64,000 nt of DNA from JAMHWF01 sp048500255 (GTDB lineage: Bacteria > Pseudomonadota > Gammaproteobacteria > Burkholderiales > Burkholderiaceae_C), in the NCBI GenBank assembly GCA_048500255.1, contig JASNYH010000001.1, positions 682,001-746,000 on the forward strand, read 5' to 3'. Positions 49,407 to 57,708 of this stretch are shown piece by piece. The notes under the pieces are model-generated. The model worked only from the letters and a program-made list of their open reading frames with translations. It did no database searches and was not told the DNA's origin. Position 1 is the first letter of the stretch, and each line of letters begins with the position of its first letter. A program made the translations under genes and the position numbers.

Positions 49407-50291
49407 ATGTACAGCCAGCTCGGACTGATCGGATGCGGCCTGATGGGCGGCTCGTTCGCGCTCGCCGCCAAGCGCGCCGGGCTGGTCAAGCGCGTCGTCG
49501 GTTACAGCAAGTCGCCGTCGACGACGGAGCTGGCCAAGCGCATGGGCGTGATCGACGTCGCCGCCGAGTCGGCGCTGCTCGCCGTCTCGGGCTCCGACCT
49601 CGTGCTGCTCGCCGTGCCTGTGGCGGCCACCGAGACGACGTTCAAGGCGATTCGCCACCTGCTCGAGCCCGGCATGCTCGTGATGGACGTCGGCAGCACC
49701 AAGCGCGACGTCGTCGACGCGGCGCGCCGCGTGCTCAAGGAGCGCATCGGCTGCTTCGTGCCGGCGCATCCGATCGCCGGCAAGGAGGTCGCCGGCATCA
49801 CGCACGCCGACCCGTCGCTCTACGCCGGACGCCAGGTCATCCTGACGCCGCTGCCGCAGACCGACGCGGCGCTGGTGCAGCAGGCCACCGACACCTGGGC
49901 CGCGGTCGGCTCGCAGGTGCTGAAGATGACGCCGGAGAACCACGACGCCGCGTTCGCCGCCGTCAGCCACCTGCCGCATCTTCTCGCCTTCGCCTACTTC
50001 AGCGCCGTGTCGAAGCAGCCCGCCGGACGCGACTTCCTGACGCTCGCCGGCCCCGGATTCCGCGACTTCACGCGCATCGCCGCCAGCGACCCGGGCGTGT
50101 GGCGCGACGTCCTGATGGCCAACCGCGAAGAGGTGCTCAAGCAGTCGATGCGCTTTCGCCATGCGCTCGACGCGCTCGAGCACGTCATGCTGTCGGGCAA
50201 CGTCGATGCGCTCGAGGACCTGATCCGCGAGGCATCGAAGGGCCGCGCCGGCTGGCAGATGAACGCGACCAAGCCGAATTCGTACCGCTGA
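49407..50291 (+). CDS. tyrA: Prephenate dehydrogenase
   Basis: A 294-residue NAD(P)-dependent enzyme of tyrosine synthesis. The nucleotide-binding GLIGCGLMGGSFALAA opens the protein. Catalytic and substrate segments HPIAGKEVAGI and NHDAAFAAVSHLPHLLAF (with the conserved His) follow. No ACT or chorismate mutase domain is attached. It starts 18 bases after pheA and is followed 43 bases later by the aroA-cmk fusion, all in one aromatic amino-acid operon. Confidence 0.96.
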   Translation: MYSQLGLIGCGLMGGSFALAAKRAGLVKRVVGYSKSPSTTELAKRMGVIDVAAESALLAVSGSDLVLLAVPVAATETTFKAIRHLLEPGMLVMDVGSTKRDVVDAARRVLKERIGCFVPAHPIAGKEVAGITHADPSLYAGRQVILTPLPQTDAALVQQATDTWAAVGSQVLKMTPENHDAAFAAVSHLPHLLAFAYFSAVSKQPAGRDFLTLAGPGFRDFTRIAASDPGVWRDVLMANREEVLKQSMRFRHALDALEHVMLSGNVDALEDLIREASKGRAGWQMNATKPNSYR

Positions 50292-50334
50292 GCGTGCGGC
50301 GCATCGGCCGGCCCGCTTGCGTTTAGTCGTCGCC

Positions 50335-52356
50335 ATGTTCTCCATCCCCTTCCTCGATCTGCCGCCGCTGCGCGGCGCCGCCGGCCGCGTGCGCCTGCCC
50401 GGCTCGAAAAGCATCTCCAACCGCGTGCTGTTGCTGGCCGGCCTGGCCGAGGGCGCGACGGTGGTGCACGACGTACTCGACTCCGACGACACCCGCGTCA
50501 TGCTCGGCGCGCTGTCGGCGCTCGGCTGCGCGCTGAAGTGCGACGGCACGACGGTGCACGTCGGCGGCCTCGGAGGCCGGCTCGCCGTGCGGCAGGCCCG
50601 GCTCTTCCTCGGCAACGCCGGCACGGCGATGCGCCCGCTCGCCGCCGCCCTGGCGCTGCTGGCGGCGCGCGACGGCGGCGACTACGAGCTGGCCGGCGTC
50701 GCGCGCATGCACGAGCGGCCGATCGGCGACCTGGTCGACGCGCTGCGCGCGCTCGGCTGCGGCGTCGACTACCTCGGCGCCGAAGGCTATCCGCCGCTGC
50801 GCGTGCACGGCCCCGGCAGTGGTGTCGCAGCCGCGGGCGACGCCCCGATCCACGTGCGCGGTGACGTATCGAGCCAGTTCCTCACGGCGCTGCTGCTCGC
50901 GCTGCCGCTCGTCGCCCAGCAGCGCGCGATCACCGTCGAGGTCGTCGGCGAGCTGATCTCCAAGCCCTACGTCGAGATCACGCTCAACCTGCTGGCGCGC
51001 TTCGGCGTCGCCGTCGCGCGCGACGGCTGGCAGCGCTTCACGGTGCCGGCCGGCGCCGCCTACCGCTCGCCGGGCGCCGTGCACGTCGAAGGCGACGCGT
51101 CGTCGGCGTCGTACTTCGTCGCGCTCGGCGCGATCGCGGCGACGGACGGCGATGCGATCCGCATCGAGGGCGTCGGGCAGCATTCGATCCAGGGCGACAT
51201 CCGCTTCGTCGACGCGGTGCGCACGATGGGCGCCGACGTCGTGGCCGACGATGCCGGCCTGACGGTGCGCCGTGGTGCCTGGCCGTTGCGCGCCATCGAC
51301 CTCGACTGCAACCACATCCCCGATGCGGCGATGACGCTGGCCGTGATGGCGCTCTATGCCGACGGGACCACGCGCCTGCGCAACATCGCGAGCTGGCGCG
51401 TCAAGGAGACCGACCGCATCACCGCGATGGCCGCCGAGCTGCGCAAGCTCGGCGCCGCGGTGACCGAGCATGCCGACGCGATCGAGATCGCACCGCCCAC
51501 GGCCTGGCGCGCCGCCGCGATCGACACCTACGACGACCACCGCATGGCGATGTGCTTCTCGCTCGCCGCGTTCAACCCGCTGGCCGGCGCCCTGCCCGCC
51601 GTGCCGCTGCGCATCCGCGACCCTCGCTGCGTCGGCAAGACGTATCCCGACTACTTCGAGGACCTGTTCGCGCTGGTGCGCGCCGAGCCCGCCGAGGTGC
51701 CGGTGATCGCCGTCGACGGGCCGACGGCCTCGGGCAAGGGCACGCTCGCCGCCGAGCTTGCGCGCGCGCTCGGCTACAGCCACCTCGACTCCGGCGCGCT
51801 CTATCGCGCGACGGCGCTGCGCGCGCTGCGTGAAGGCGCGTCGCCCGACGATCCGGCAGCGCTCGCCGCGCTGGCCGCCGGCCTCGACCTGCGCTTCGAA
51901 AGCGGGTGCGCGCTGCTCGCCGGCGAGGACGTCACGGCTGCGCTGCGCGACGAGGCCGTCGGCGCGCTCGCTTCGCGCGTCTCGGCCTGGCCCGAGGTGC
52001 GCGCCGCGCTGCACGCGCTGCAGCTGTCGTTCCGCCGCGCGCCCGGGCTGGTGGCCGACGGCCGCGACATGGGCAGCGTCGTCTTCCCAGACGCGGCGCT
52101 CAAGGTGTTCCTCGTCGCGAGTGCCGAGGAACGCGCGGCGCGCCGTCATAAGCAATTGATGCAGCAGGGGATTTCGACTAGAATTGCCGACCTTCGGTCA
52201 GCCTTGGAGGCGCGAGACGAGCGCGATCGATCGCGCAGCACGTCGCCGCTGAAGCCGGCCGCAGATGCGGTGCTGCTCGACAACTCTGCACTCTCGATCG
52301 AAGCCTCGGTCGATGTCGTGCTCGGCTGGTGGCAGCGGCGCAGGCCGTTCGGCTGA
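50335..52356 (+). CDS. aroA-cmk: Fused EPSP synthase/cytidylate kinase
   Basis: A 673-residue fusion of two enzymes that most bacteria encode separately. Residues 1 to about 445 are 3-phosphoshikimate 1-carboxyvinyltransferase, with LPGSKSISNR, LGNAGTAMRPL, ERPIGDLVDALR and TYDDHRMAM. Residues about 455-673 are CMP/dCMP kinase, beginning VIAVDGPTASGKGT (P-loop) and continuing LDSGALYRATAL and VADGRDMGSVVFPDA. There is no stop or start at the junction (near base 51690), and both domains look complete. The first joins shikimate-3-phosphate and PEP; the second phosphorylates CMP. ATG at 50335 chosen. Confidence 0.95.
   Translation: MFSIPFLDLPPLRGAAGRVRLPGSKSISNRVLLLAGLAEGATVVHDVLDSDDTRVMLGALSALGCALKCDGTTVHVGGLGGRLAVRQARLFLGNAGTAMRPLAAALALLAARDGGDYELAGVARMHERPIGDLVDALRALGCGVDYLGAEGYPPLRVHGPGSGVAAAGDAPIHVRGDVSSQFLTALLLALPLVAQQRAITVEVVGELISKPYVEITLNLLARFGVAVARDGWQRFTVPAGAAYRSPGAVHVEGDASSASYFVALGAIAATDGDAIRIEGVGQHSIQGDIRFVDAVRTMGADVVADDAGLTVRRGAWPLRAIDLDCNHIPDAAMTLAVMALYADGTTRLRNIASWRVKETDRITAMAAELRKLGAAVTEHADAIEIAPPTAWRAAAIDTYDDHRMAMCFSLAAFNPLAGALPAVPLRIRDPRCVGKTYPDYFEDLFALVRAEPAEVPVIAVDGPTASGKGTLAAELARALGYSHLDSGALYRATALRALREGASPDDPAALAALAAGLDLRFESGCALLAGEDVTAALRDEAVGALASRVSAWPEVRAALHALQLSFRRAPGLVADGRDMGSVVFPDAALKVFLVASAEERAARRHKQLMQQGISTRIADLRSALEARDERDRSRSTSPLKPAADAVLLDNSALSIEASVDVVLGWWQRRRPFG
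52156..52184 (+). promoter_or_regulatory. Promoter for rpsA inside the cmk domain
   Basis: TTGATG (52156-52161) and TAGAAT (52179-52184) separated by 17 bases, the best sigma-70 match in the window, sitting in an unusually AT-rich patch of the cytidylate kinase codons. The transcript would begin near 52191 and carry a leader of about 330 bases before rpsA, including a small GTGCC-GCAA-GGCAC hairpin (52409-52422). E. coli also has rpsA promoters within cmk. Confidence 0.6.
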
Positions 52357-52522
52357 GTCGCGATCCGTCGCCCCCGCCCACGGCACCCCGGTCCGCCGCC
52401 TCCCCGCAGTGCCGCAAGGCACGTCGAGGCAGCGGTGTCTGCAACCCGAACCGCAGCGCCCGCTGCACCCACCGCCGCTGACCCCGCTCTCGCGCGCCAG
52501 CCGGCATCCCAGGAAACCCCCA

Positions 52523-54247
52523 ATGCCTCAAACCCAGACCGCCACCACCCAAGGGCCGGACTCGTTCGCCGCCCTGTTCGAAGAATCGCTCAAGCGCTCC
52601 GACATGCGCGCCGGCGAAGTGATCACCGCCGAGGTGGTCCGCGTCGACTACAACTTCGTGGTGGTGAACGCCGGCCTCAAGTCGGAAGCCTACGTCCCGA
52701 TCGACGAATTCAAGAACGACAAGGGCGAGCTCGAAGTCCAGGTCGGCGACTTCGTCTCCGTCGCGATCGACGCCATCGAGAACGGCTACGGCGACACCAT
52801 CCTGTCGCGCGACAAGGCCAAGCGCCTCGCGTCGTGGATGGCGCTCGAGACGGCGCTCGAGTCGGGCGACTTCGTCACCGGCACCGTCAACGGCAAGGTC
52901 AAGGGCGGCCTCACCGTCCTCGTCAACGGCATCCGCGCCTTCCTGCCCGGCTCGCTGCTCGACACGCGTCCCGTCAAGGACATGACGCCGTTCGAGGGCA
53001 AGACGATGGAGTTCAAGGTCATCAAGCTCGACCGCAAGCGCAACAACGTCGTGCTGTCGCGCCGCGCCGTCGTCGAGGCCTCGATGGGCGAGGAGCGGGC
53101 CAAGCTGATGGAGACGCTGCGCGAGGGCGCGATCGTCCACGGCGTGGTCAAGAACATCACCGAGTACGGCGCCTTCGTCGACCTCGGCGGCATCGACGGC
53201 CTGCTGCACATCACCGACATGGCGTGGCGCCGCGTGCGCCACCCGAGCGAGGTGGTCCAGGTCGGCCAGGAGCTCGACGCCAAGGTGCTCAAGTTCGACG
53301 CCGAGAAGAACCGCGTGTCGCTCGGCCTCAAGCAGCTCGGCGACGACCCGTGGCACGGCGTGTCGCGCCGCTACCCGACGGGCACGCGCCTGTTCGGCCG
53401 CGTCACCAACATCGCCGAGTACGGCGCCTTCGTCGAGATCGAGCCGGGCATCGAGGGCCTGGTCCACGTCTCCGAGATGGACTGGACCAACAAGAACGTG
53501 GCGCCCAGCAAGATGGTGACGCTCGGCGAGGAAGTCGAAGTCATGGTCCTCGAGATCGACGAGGACAAGCGCCGCATCAGCCTCGGCATGAAGCAGTGCA
53601 AGGCCAACCCCTGGGAAGAGTTCTCCGAGACCGTCAAGCGCGGCGACCGCGTCAAGGGCCCCGTCAAGTCGATCACCGACTTCGGCGTGTTCGTCGGCCT
53701 GGCCGCCGGCATCGACGGCCTGGTGCACCTGTCCGACCTCTCGTGGAACGAGCCCGGCGAGTCGGCCGTGCGCAACTTCAAGAAGGGCCAGGAGGTCGAG
53801 GCCATCGTGCTCGGCATCGACGTCGAGCGCGAGCGCATCTCGCTGGGCATCAAGCAGCTCGATTCCGATCCGTTCACCAGCTTCACGGCCGTCAATGACC
53901 GCGGCTCGGTGGTGAGCGGCAAGGTCAAGTCGGTCGACGTGCGCGGCGCCGAGATCCAGCTCAATGCCGACGTCACCGGCTACCTGCGCGCCTCCGAGAT
54001 CAGCCGCGACCGCGTCGAGGACGCGCGCAACGTGCTCAAGGAAGGCGACGAAGTCTCGGCGATGATCGTCAACGTCGACCGCAAGACGCGCTCGATCCAG
54101 CTGTCGATCAAGGCCAAGGACAGCGCCGACCAGCAGGAGGCGATGCAGCGCCTCGCGCAGAGCAACGAGCGCGAGACCGCCGGCACGACGAGCCTGGGCG
54201 CGCTGCTGCGCGCCAAGCTCGACACGCAGAAGGACGGCAACTCCTGA
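52523..54247 (+). CDS. rpsA: 30S ribosomal protein S1
   Basis: A 574-residue RNA-binding ribosomal protein needed to load most mRNAs. Six S1 (OB-fold) repeats are visible by their recurring GAFVDL/GVFVGL-type cores: ITEYGAFVDLGG, IAEYGAFVEIEPG and ITDFGVFVGLAAG mark repeats 3-5, each followed by GLxHxSxxxW. An AGGA site is 11 bases before the ATG at 52523, which begins MPQTQTATTQ. The C-terminus SLGALLRAKLDTQK is common in this order. It precedes ihfB by 13 bases. Confidence 0.97.
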   Translation: MPQTQTATTQGPDSFAALFEESLKRSDMRAGEVITAEVVRVDYNFVVVNAGLKSEAYVPIDEFKNDKGELEVQVGDFVSVAIDAIENGYGDTILSRDKAKRLASWMALETALESGDFVTGTVNGKVKGGLTVLVNGIRAFLPGSLLDTRPVKDMTPFEGKTMEFKVIKLDRKRNNVVLSRRAVVEASMGEERAKLMETLREGAIVHGVVKNITEYGAFVDLGGIDGLLHITDMAWRRVRHPSEVVQVGQELDAKVLKFDAEKNRVSLGLKQLGDDPWHGVSRRYPTGTRLFGRVTNIAEYGAFVEIEPGIEGLVHVSEMDWTNKNVAPSKMVTLGEEVEVMVLEIDEDKRRISLGMKQCKANPWEEFSETVKRGDRVKGPVKSITDFGVFVGLAAGIDGLVHLSDLSWNEPGESAVRNFKKGQEVEAIVLGIDVERERISLGIKQLDSDPFTSFTAVNDRGSVVSGKVKSVDVRGAEIQLNADVTGYLRASEISRDRVEDARNVLKEGDEVSAMIVNVDRKTRSIQLSIKAKDSADQQEAMQRLAQSNERETAGTTSLGALLRAKLDTQKDGNS

Positions 54248-54260
54248 CGCGGCCTTCGTC

Positions 54261-54560
54261 GTGACGCGATCCGACCTCGTGGCGCAGCTGGCCGAGCGCT
54301 TCGGCCAGCTGACGCACCGCGACACCGAGTTCGCGGTGAAAACGATCCTCGATGCGATGTCCGACGCGCTCGCGCGCGGCCACCGCATCGAGATCCGCGG
54401 CTTCGGCAGCTTCTCGATCAACCGCCGGCCGCCGCGCATGGGGCGCAATCCGCGCTCGGGCGAGAAGGTCGGCATCCCCGAGAAGTTCGTGCCGCACTTC
54501 AAGCCGGGCAAGGCGCTGCGCGAAGGCGTCGACGCGCAACTGCCGGTCGACGCTCTGTGA
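54261..54560 (+). CDS. ihfB: Integration host factor subunit beta
   Basis: A 99-residue DNA-bending protein that acts with IhfA in recombination, replication and sigma-54 transcription. It starts at GTG 54261 (MTRSDLVAQLAERF) and contains the beta-arm signature GFGSFSINRRPPRMGRNPRSG, with the Pro at the arm tip that intercalates DNA. The usual order rpsA-ihfB is kept. It may assist the sigma-54 promoter proposed at glnA. Confidence 0.97.
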   Translation: MTRSDLVAQLAERFGQLTHRDTEFAVKTILDAMSDALARGHRIEIRGFGSFSINRRPPRMGRNPRSGEKVGIPEKFVPHFKPGKALREGVDAQLPVDAL

Positions 54561-54607
54561 CGCCCCGGCTCGCGCGTCGGCCGAGGGGCTGACACTCTTT
54601 GGCGCCC

Positions 54608-54613
54608 TAGAAT
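54608..54613 (+). promoter_or_regulatory. -10 element upstream of lapA
   Basis: TAGAAT, 16 bases before the lapA ATG. It would give a short leader and separate lapA-lapB transcription from ihfB. A CTGACA hexamer is upstream but only 13 bases away. Confidence 0.4.
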
Positions 54614-54629
54614 CGCGCCGGGAGTCGCG

Positions 54630-54938
54630 ATGCAAATCCTTCACTGGGCCTGGCGGGCCCTGGTCTTCTTCGTGCTGTTCGCGTTCGCATTGAACAACCG
54701 GCACGACGTGACGGTGCACTGGTTCTTCGGCTGGGAGTGGCGCGCACCGCTCGTCATCGTCGTGCTCGCGGCGTTCGCGATCGGCTGCGTCTTCGGCGTA
54801 CTGGCGATGATGCCGCGCTGGTGGCAGCGCCGCCGCAGCGCGCCGCGCGGCGCCGACGCCGCGCCGGCCGCCGCCGCGCCGGCCGCGCCGCCGATCGGCG
54901 AATCGGCCCTCGAGCATCCGCCGCGCGATGGACTTTGA
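54630..54938 (+). CDS. lapA: LapA family (DUF1049) membrane protein
   Basis: A 102-residue inner-membrane protein with two helices (ALVFFVLFAFALNN and LVIVVLAAFAIGCVFGVLAMM) joined by the short RHDVTVHWFFGWEW loop, and an Ala/Pro-rich cytoplasmic tail. LapA works with LapB in lipopolysaccharide assembly control. A GGGAG site precedes the ATG. Its end overlaps the lapB start by 11 bases. Confidence 0.9.
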   Translation: MQILHWAWRALVFFVLFAFALNNRHDVTVHWFFGWEWRAPLVIVVLAAFAIGCVFGVLAMMPRWWQRRRSAPRGADAAPAAAAPAAPPIGESALEHPPRDGL

Positions 54939-56088
54939 CCTGCAGTGGCTGCTGCTCGGCCTGCCGGTCGCCTTCGCGCTCGGCTGGCTGGCGTCGCGCT
55001 TCGACACGCGCCAGTGGAAGCGCGAGCAGCGCGAGTCGCCGAAGGCCTATTTCAAGGGCCTGAACCTGCTGCTCAACGAGCAGCAGGACAAGGCGATCGA
55101 CGCCTTCATCGAGGCCGTGCAGCACGACCCCGACAGCTCCGACCTGCACTTCGCGCTCGGCAACCTGTTCCGCCGCCGCGGCGAGTACGAGCGCGCCGTG
55201 CGCGTGCATCAGCACCTGCTCGGCCGCGGCGACCTGCCGCGCGCCGAGCGCGACCGCGCCCAGCACGCGCTGGCGCAGGACTTCCTCAAAGCCGGCCTGC
55301 TCGATCGCGCCGAGGCGGCATTCCGGGCGCTGGAAGGCACGGCCTACGACACCGAGGCCCGGCTCGCGCTGCTCGGCCTCTACGAGCGCTCGCGCGACTG
55401 GCGTGCTGCGGCCGAGGTGGCGCAGCGCCTCGAGAAGAGCGGCACCGGCTCGTTCGCGTCGCGCATCGCGCACTACTGGTGCGAGATCGCGCTCGAGGCA
55501 GAGGCGCGCCAGAAGGACGCCGATGCCGAAGCGGCGCTCGAGCGCGCACGCGTCGCCGCGCCGCAGGCCGCGCGGCCGATCGTGCTGGCCGGCCAGCGCC
55601 TGGCGCGTCAGGGCCGCCACCGCGAGGTGCTCGAGCTGTGGGGTGAGCGCCTGATCGCGGCGCAGCCGCAGGCCTTCAACCTCGTCGCCGCCGACTATGC
55701 GCGTTGCGCGCTGGCCGGCGGCGAGCGCGAGCGCGCGCTGCAGCAACTGCTCGCGCTGTACCGCCGCGCGCCGTCGACCGACCTGCTGCGCGCGGCGACG
55801 CTGCTCGACGCCGACGTCGCGGCGCAGCGCGCGCGCGCCCTCGAGCACCTGAAGTTGCAGCCGACGCTATCGGCGGCGCAGGAACTGCTGCGCCACCACG
55901 ACGGCGGCGCGGCGCCGCTGGACGCCGGCGAACTTGCCGGCGTCGAGCAGGCGATCTCGCGCGCCGCCCGGCCGTTGCAGCGCTACCGCTGCGCAGCCTG
56001 CGGATTCGAGGCGCAGCAGCACTTCTGGCAATGCCCGGGCTGTCTCAACTGGGACACCTATCCGCCACTGCGGGTCGAAGAGCTGTGA
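54928..56088 (+). CDS. lapB: Lipopolysaccharide assembly protein LapB
   Basis: A 386-residue protein: an N-terminal membrane anchor (LLLGLPVAFALGWLASRF), a series of TPR repeats (for example AFIEAVQHDPDSSDLHFALGNLF), and a C-terminal rubredoxin-like zinc ribbon (CAACGFEAQQHFWQCPGC). In E. coli it brings LpxC to FtsH for degradation, balancing LPS and phospholipid synthesis. It overlaps lapA upstream and its stop overlaps the GTG of the next gene, so LPS control and the glycan genes below are on one message. Confidence 0.94.
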   Translation: MDFDLQWLLLGLPVAFALGWLASRFDTRQWKREQRESPKAYFKGLNLLLNEQQDKAIDAFIEAVQHDPDSSDLHFALGNLFRRRGEYERAVRVHQHLLGRGDLPRAERDRAQHALAQDFLKAGLLDRAEAAFRALEGTAYDTEARLALLGLYERSRDWRAAAEVAQRLEKSGTGSFASRIAHYWCEIALEAEARQKDADAEAALERARVAAPQAARPIVLAGQRLARQGRHREVLELWGERLIAAQPQAFNLVAADYARCALAGGERERALQQLLALYRRAPSTDLLRAATLLDADVAAQRARALEHLKLQPTLSAAQELLRHHDGGAAPLDAGELAGVEQAISRAARPLQRYRCAACGFEAQQHFWQCPGCLNWDTYPPLRVEEL

Positions 56089-56831
56089 GCGCCGCATCGA
56101 ACGACGGCGCACGCATCGTGCTGTGCATGCGCTGGGGCACGAAGTACGGGCCCGAGTACGTGAACCGCCTCTATGGGATGGCGCGCCGGCATCTGCGCGG
56201 CGACTTCCGCTTCGTCTGCCTGACCGACAGCGCGGTCGGCGTGCGGCCTGAGGTCGAGTGCCTGCCGATTCCGTCGCTCGAATTGCCGGCCGGCATCCCC
56301 GAGCGCGGCTGGCGCAAGCTGACGACGTTCGCCGCCGACCTGCACGGATTGCACGGCACGGCGCTGTTCCTCGACCTCGACGTCGTGATCGTCGACGACA
56401 TCGCGCCGTTCTTCGAGCACGCGGGCGAGTTCCTCATCATCCACGACTGGAAGCGGCCGCGCCGCGTCACGGGCAACTCGTCGGTCTACCGGTTCCGCAT
56501 CGGCGCGCACGCCGACGTGCTCGAGGCGTTCCGTGGCGACCAGGCCGACGTGCGGCGCAACTTCCGTCACGAGCAGGCCTTCCTGTCGGACGTGCTGCAC
56601 CGACAGGGCAGGCTCGCCTACTGGCCAGCCGACTGGTGCTGCAGCTTCAAGTACCACTGCATTCCGCCGTGGCCCGCCAACCTGTGGCGCGCGCCGTCGG
56701 TGCCGCCGGGCGCGCGCATCGTCGTGTTCCACGGCGAGGTCAATCCGCCCGATGCCATCGCCGGACGGCGCAACCGCGCGCTGCGCAGCATGCGGCCGGC
56801 GCCGTGGGTGGCCGAGCACTGGACGGCCTGA
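56085..56831 (+). CDS. Glycosyltransferase-like protein with DLD motif
   Basis: A 248-residue enzyme not assigned to a named gene. It begins with RIVLCMRWGTKYGPEYVNRLY and carries LFLDLDVVIVDD, a DxD metal/nucleotide-sugar site as in GT8-like retaining transferases. RHEQAFLSDVL and a Trp-rich end (PPWPANLWRAP) follow. No signal peptide, so cytoplasmic. GTG start overlaps the lapB stop (GTGA). It probably adds a sugar to a surface glycan; sugar and acceptor are unknown. Confidence 0.72.
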   Translation: MSAASNDGARIVLCMRWGTKYGPEYVNRLYGMARRHLRGDFRFVCLTDSAVGVRPEVECLPIPSLELPAGIPERGWRKLTTFAADLHGLHGTALFLDLDVVIVDDIAPFFEHAGEFLIIHDWKRPRRVTGNSSVYRFRIGAHADVLEAFRGDQADVRRNFRHEQAFLSDVLHRQGRLAYWPADWCCSFKYHCIPPWPANLWRAPSVPPGARIVVFHGEVNPPDAIAGRRNRALRSMRPAPWVAEHWTA

Positions 56832-56840
56832 GGCCGTCGC

Positions 56841-56846
56841 TACACT
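56841..56846 (+). promoter_or_regulatory. -10-like element before the methyltransferase
   Basis: TACACT ten bases after the upstream stop and 11 bases before the next ATG; too close for a normal leader, so only a weak candidate for an internal promoter. Confidence 0.25.
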
Positions 56847-56856
56847 GCAACGCACG

Positions 56857-57708
56857 ATGAAGCGTGTCTGCCCCCTGCTCGAACGCGAGACGAAGACGGT
56901 CGCGATCGACGTCGCGCCGCAGCCGTGGGTCGTGCGCCAGTGCGCCGAGACGGGCCTCGTCTATCTCGAGAACCCGCCCGGCTACGACAGCCTGAAGTCC
57001 GAGCTCGCCTGGGAGGTCACGTCCCGGCGCGAGGCGCAGGCGCGCGCCGCCGCCGAGCCCGCCGTCTATGCGATGAGCACGGCGGCCAAGACGTTCCGCC
57101 GCGAGGTGATGAAGCGCAACAAGGTGGCCGACCTGGCGACCGCGATCGTGCGCAGCTGCGACTCGCCGCAGATCCATCTGCTCGACCTCGGCTGCGGCGA
57201 AGGCCGGCTGCTGGGCACCGTGATGGACCGCCTGCCGGCCGACGTGCGCGCGCGCTGCGTGCCGCACGGCGTCGAGATCTCGAACGAACTCGCGCGCCAG
57301 TCGGCCGCCGCGCTCGCGCCCTACGGCGGGCGCTGCGTGCACGCCGCCGCGCTCGACGGCCTGCGCCAGTTCGACACCGGCAGCCTCGACCTGACGGTGA
57401 TGGCGTCGTTCCTCGAGCACGAGATCCAGCCGCTGCCGCTGCTGCGCGAGAGCGCGCGCTGCCTGCGCGCGGGAGGCCGCGTCGTCGTCAAGGTGCCCAA
57501 CTACGCCAGCTGGAACCGCTCGATGCGCGGTGCGCGCTGGTGCGGCTACCGCTGGCCGGACCACGTCAACTACTTCACTCCCGACACGCTGGCGGCGATC
57601 GCGCACGCCGCGGGGCTCGACGTCGAGCGCATGAACTGGCTCGACCGCTTCCCGCTCAGCGACAGCCTGTACGCCGTGCTGCGCAAGCCGTCGGCGCGCG
57701 CCGCGTGA
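56857..57708 (+). CDS. Class I SAM-dependent methyltransferase
   Basis: A 283-residue enzyme. The N-terminal 60 residues have two cysteines and resemble the zinc-ribbon-like lead of glycan-biosynthesis methyltransferases. The SAM site is LLDLGCGEGRLLGTV (about residue 110), followed by the acidic loop GVEISNELA, FLEHEIQPLPLL and a C-terminal VKVPNYASWNR. It lies in a run of glycosyltransferase genes, so a sugar or sugar-lipid substrate is likely. Its stop overlaps the next start (GTGA). Confidence 0.8.
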   Translation: MKRVCPLLERETKTVAIDVAPQPWVVRQCAETGLVYLENPPGYDSLKSELAWEVTSRREAQARAAAEPAVYAMSTAAKTFRREVMKRNKVADLATAIVRSCDSPQIHLLDLGCGEGRLLGTVMDRLPADVRARCVPHGVEISNELARQSAAALAPYGGRCVHAAALDGLRQFDTGSLDLTVMASFLEHEIQPLPLLRESARCLRAGGRVVVKVPNYASWNRSMRGARWCGYRWPDHVNYFTPDTLAAIAHAAGLDVERMNWLDRFPLSDSLYAVLRKPSARAA

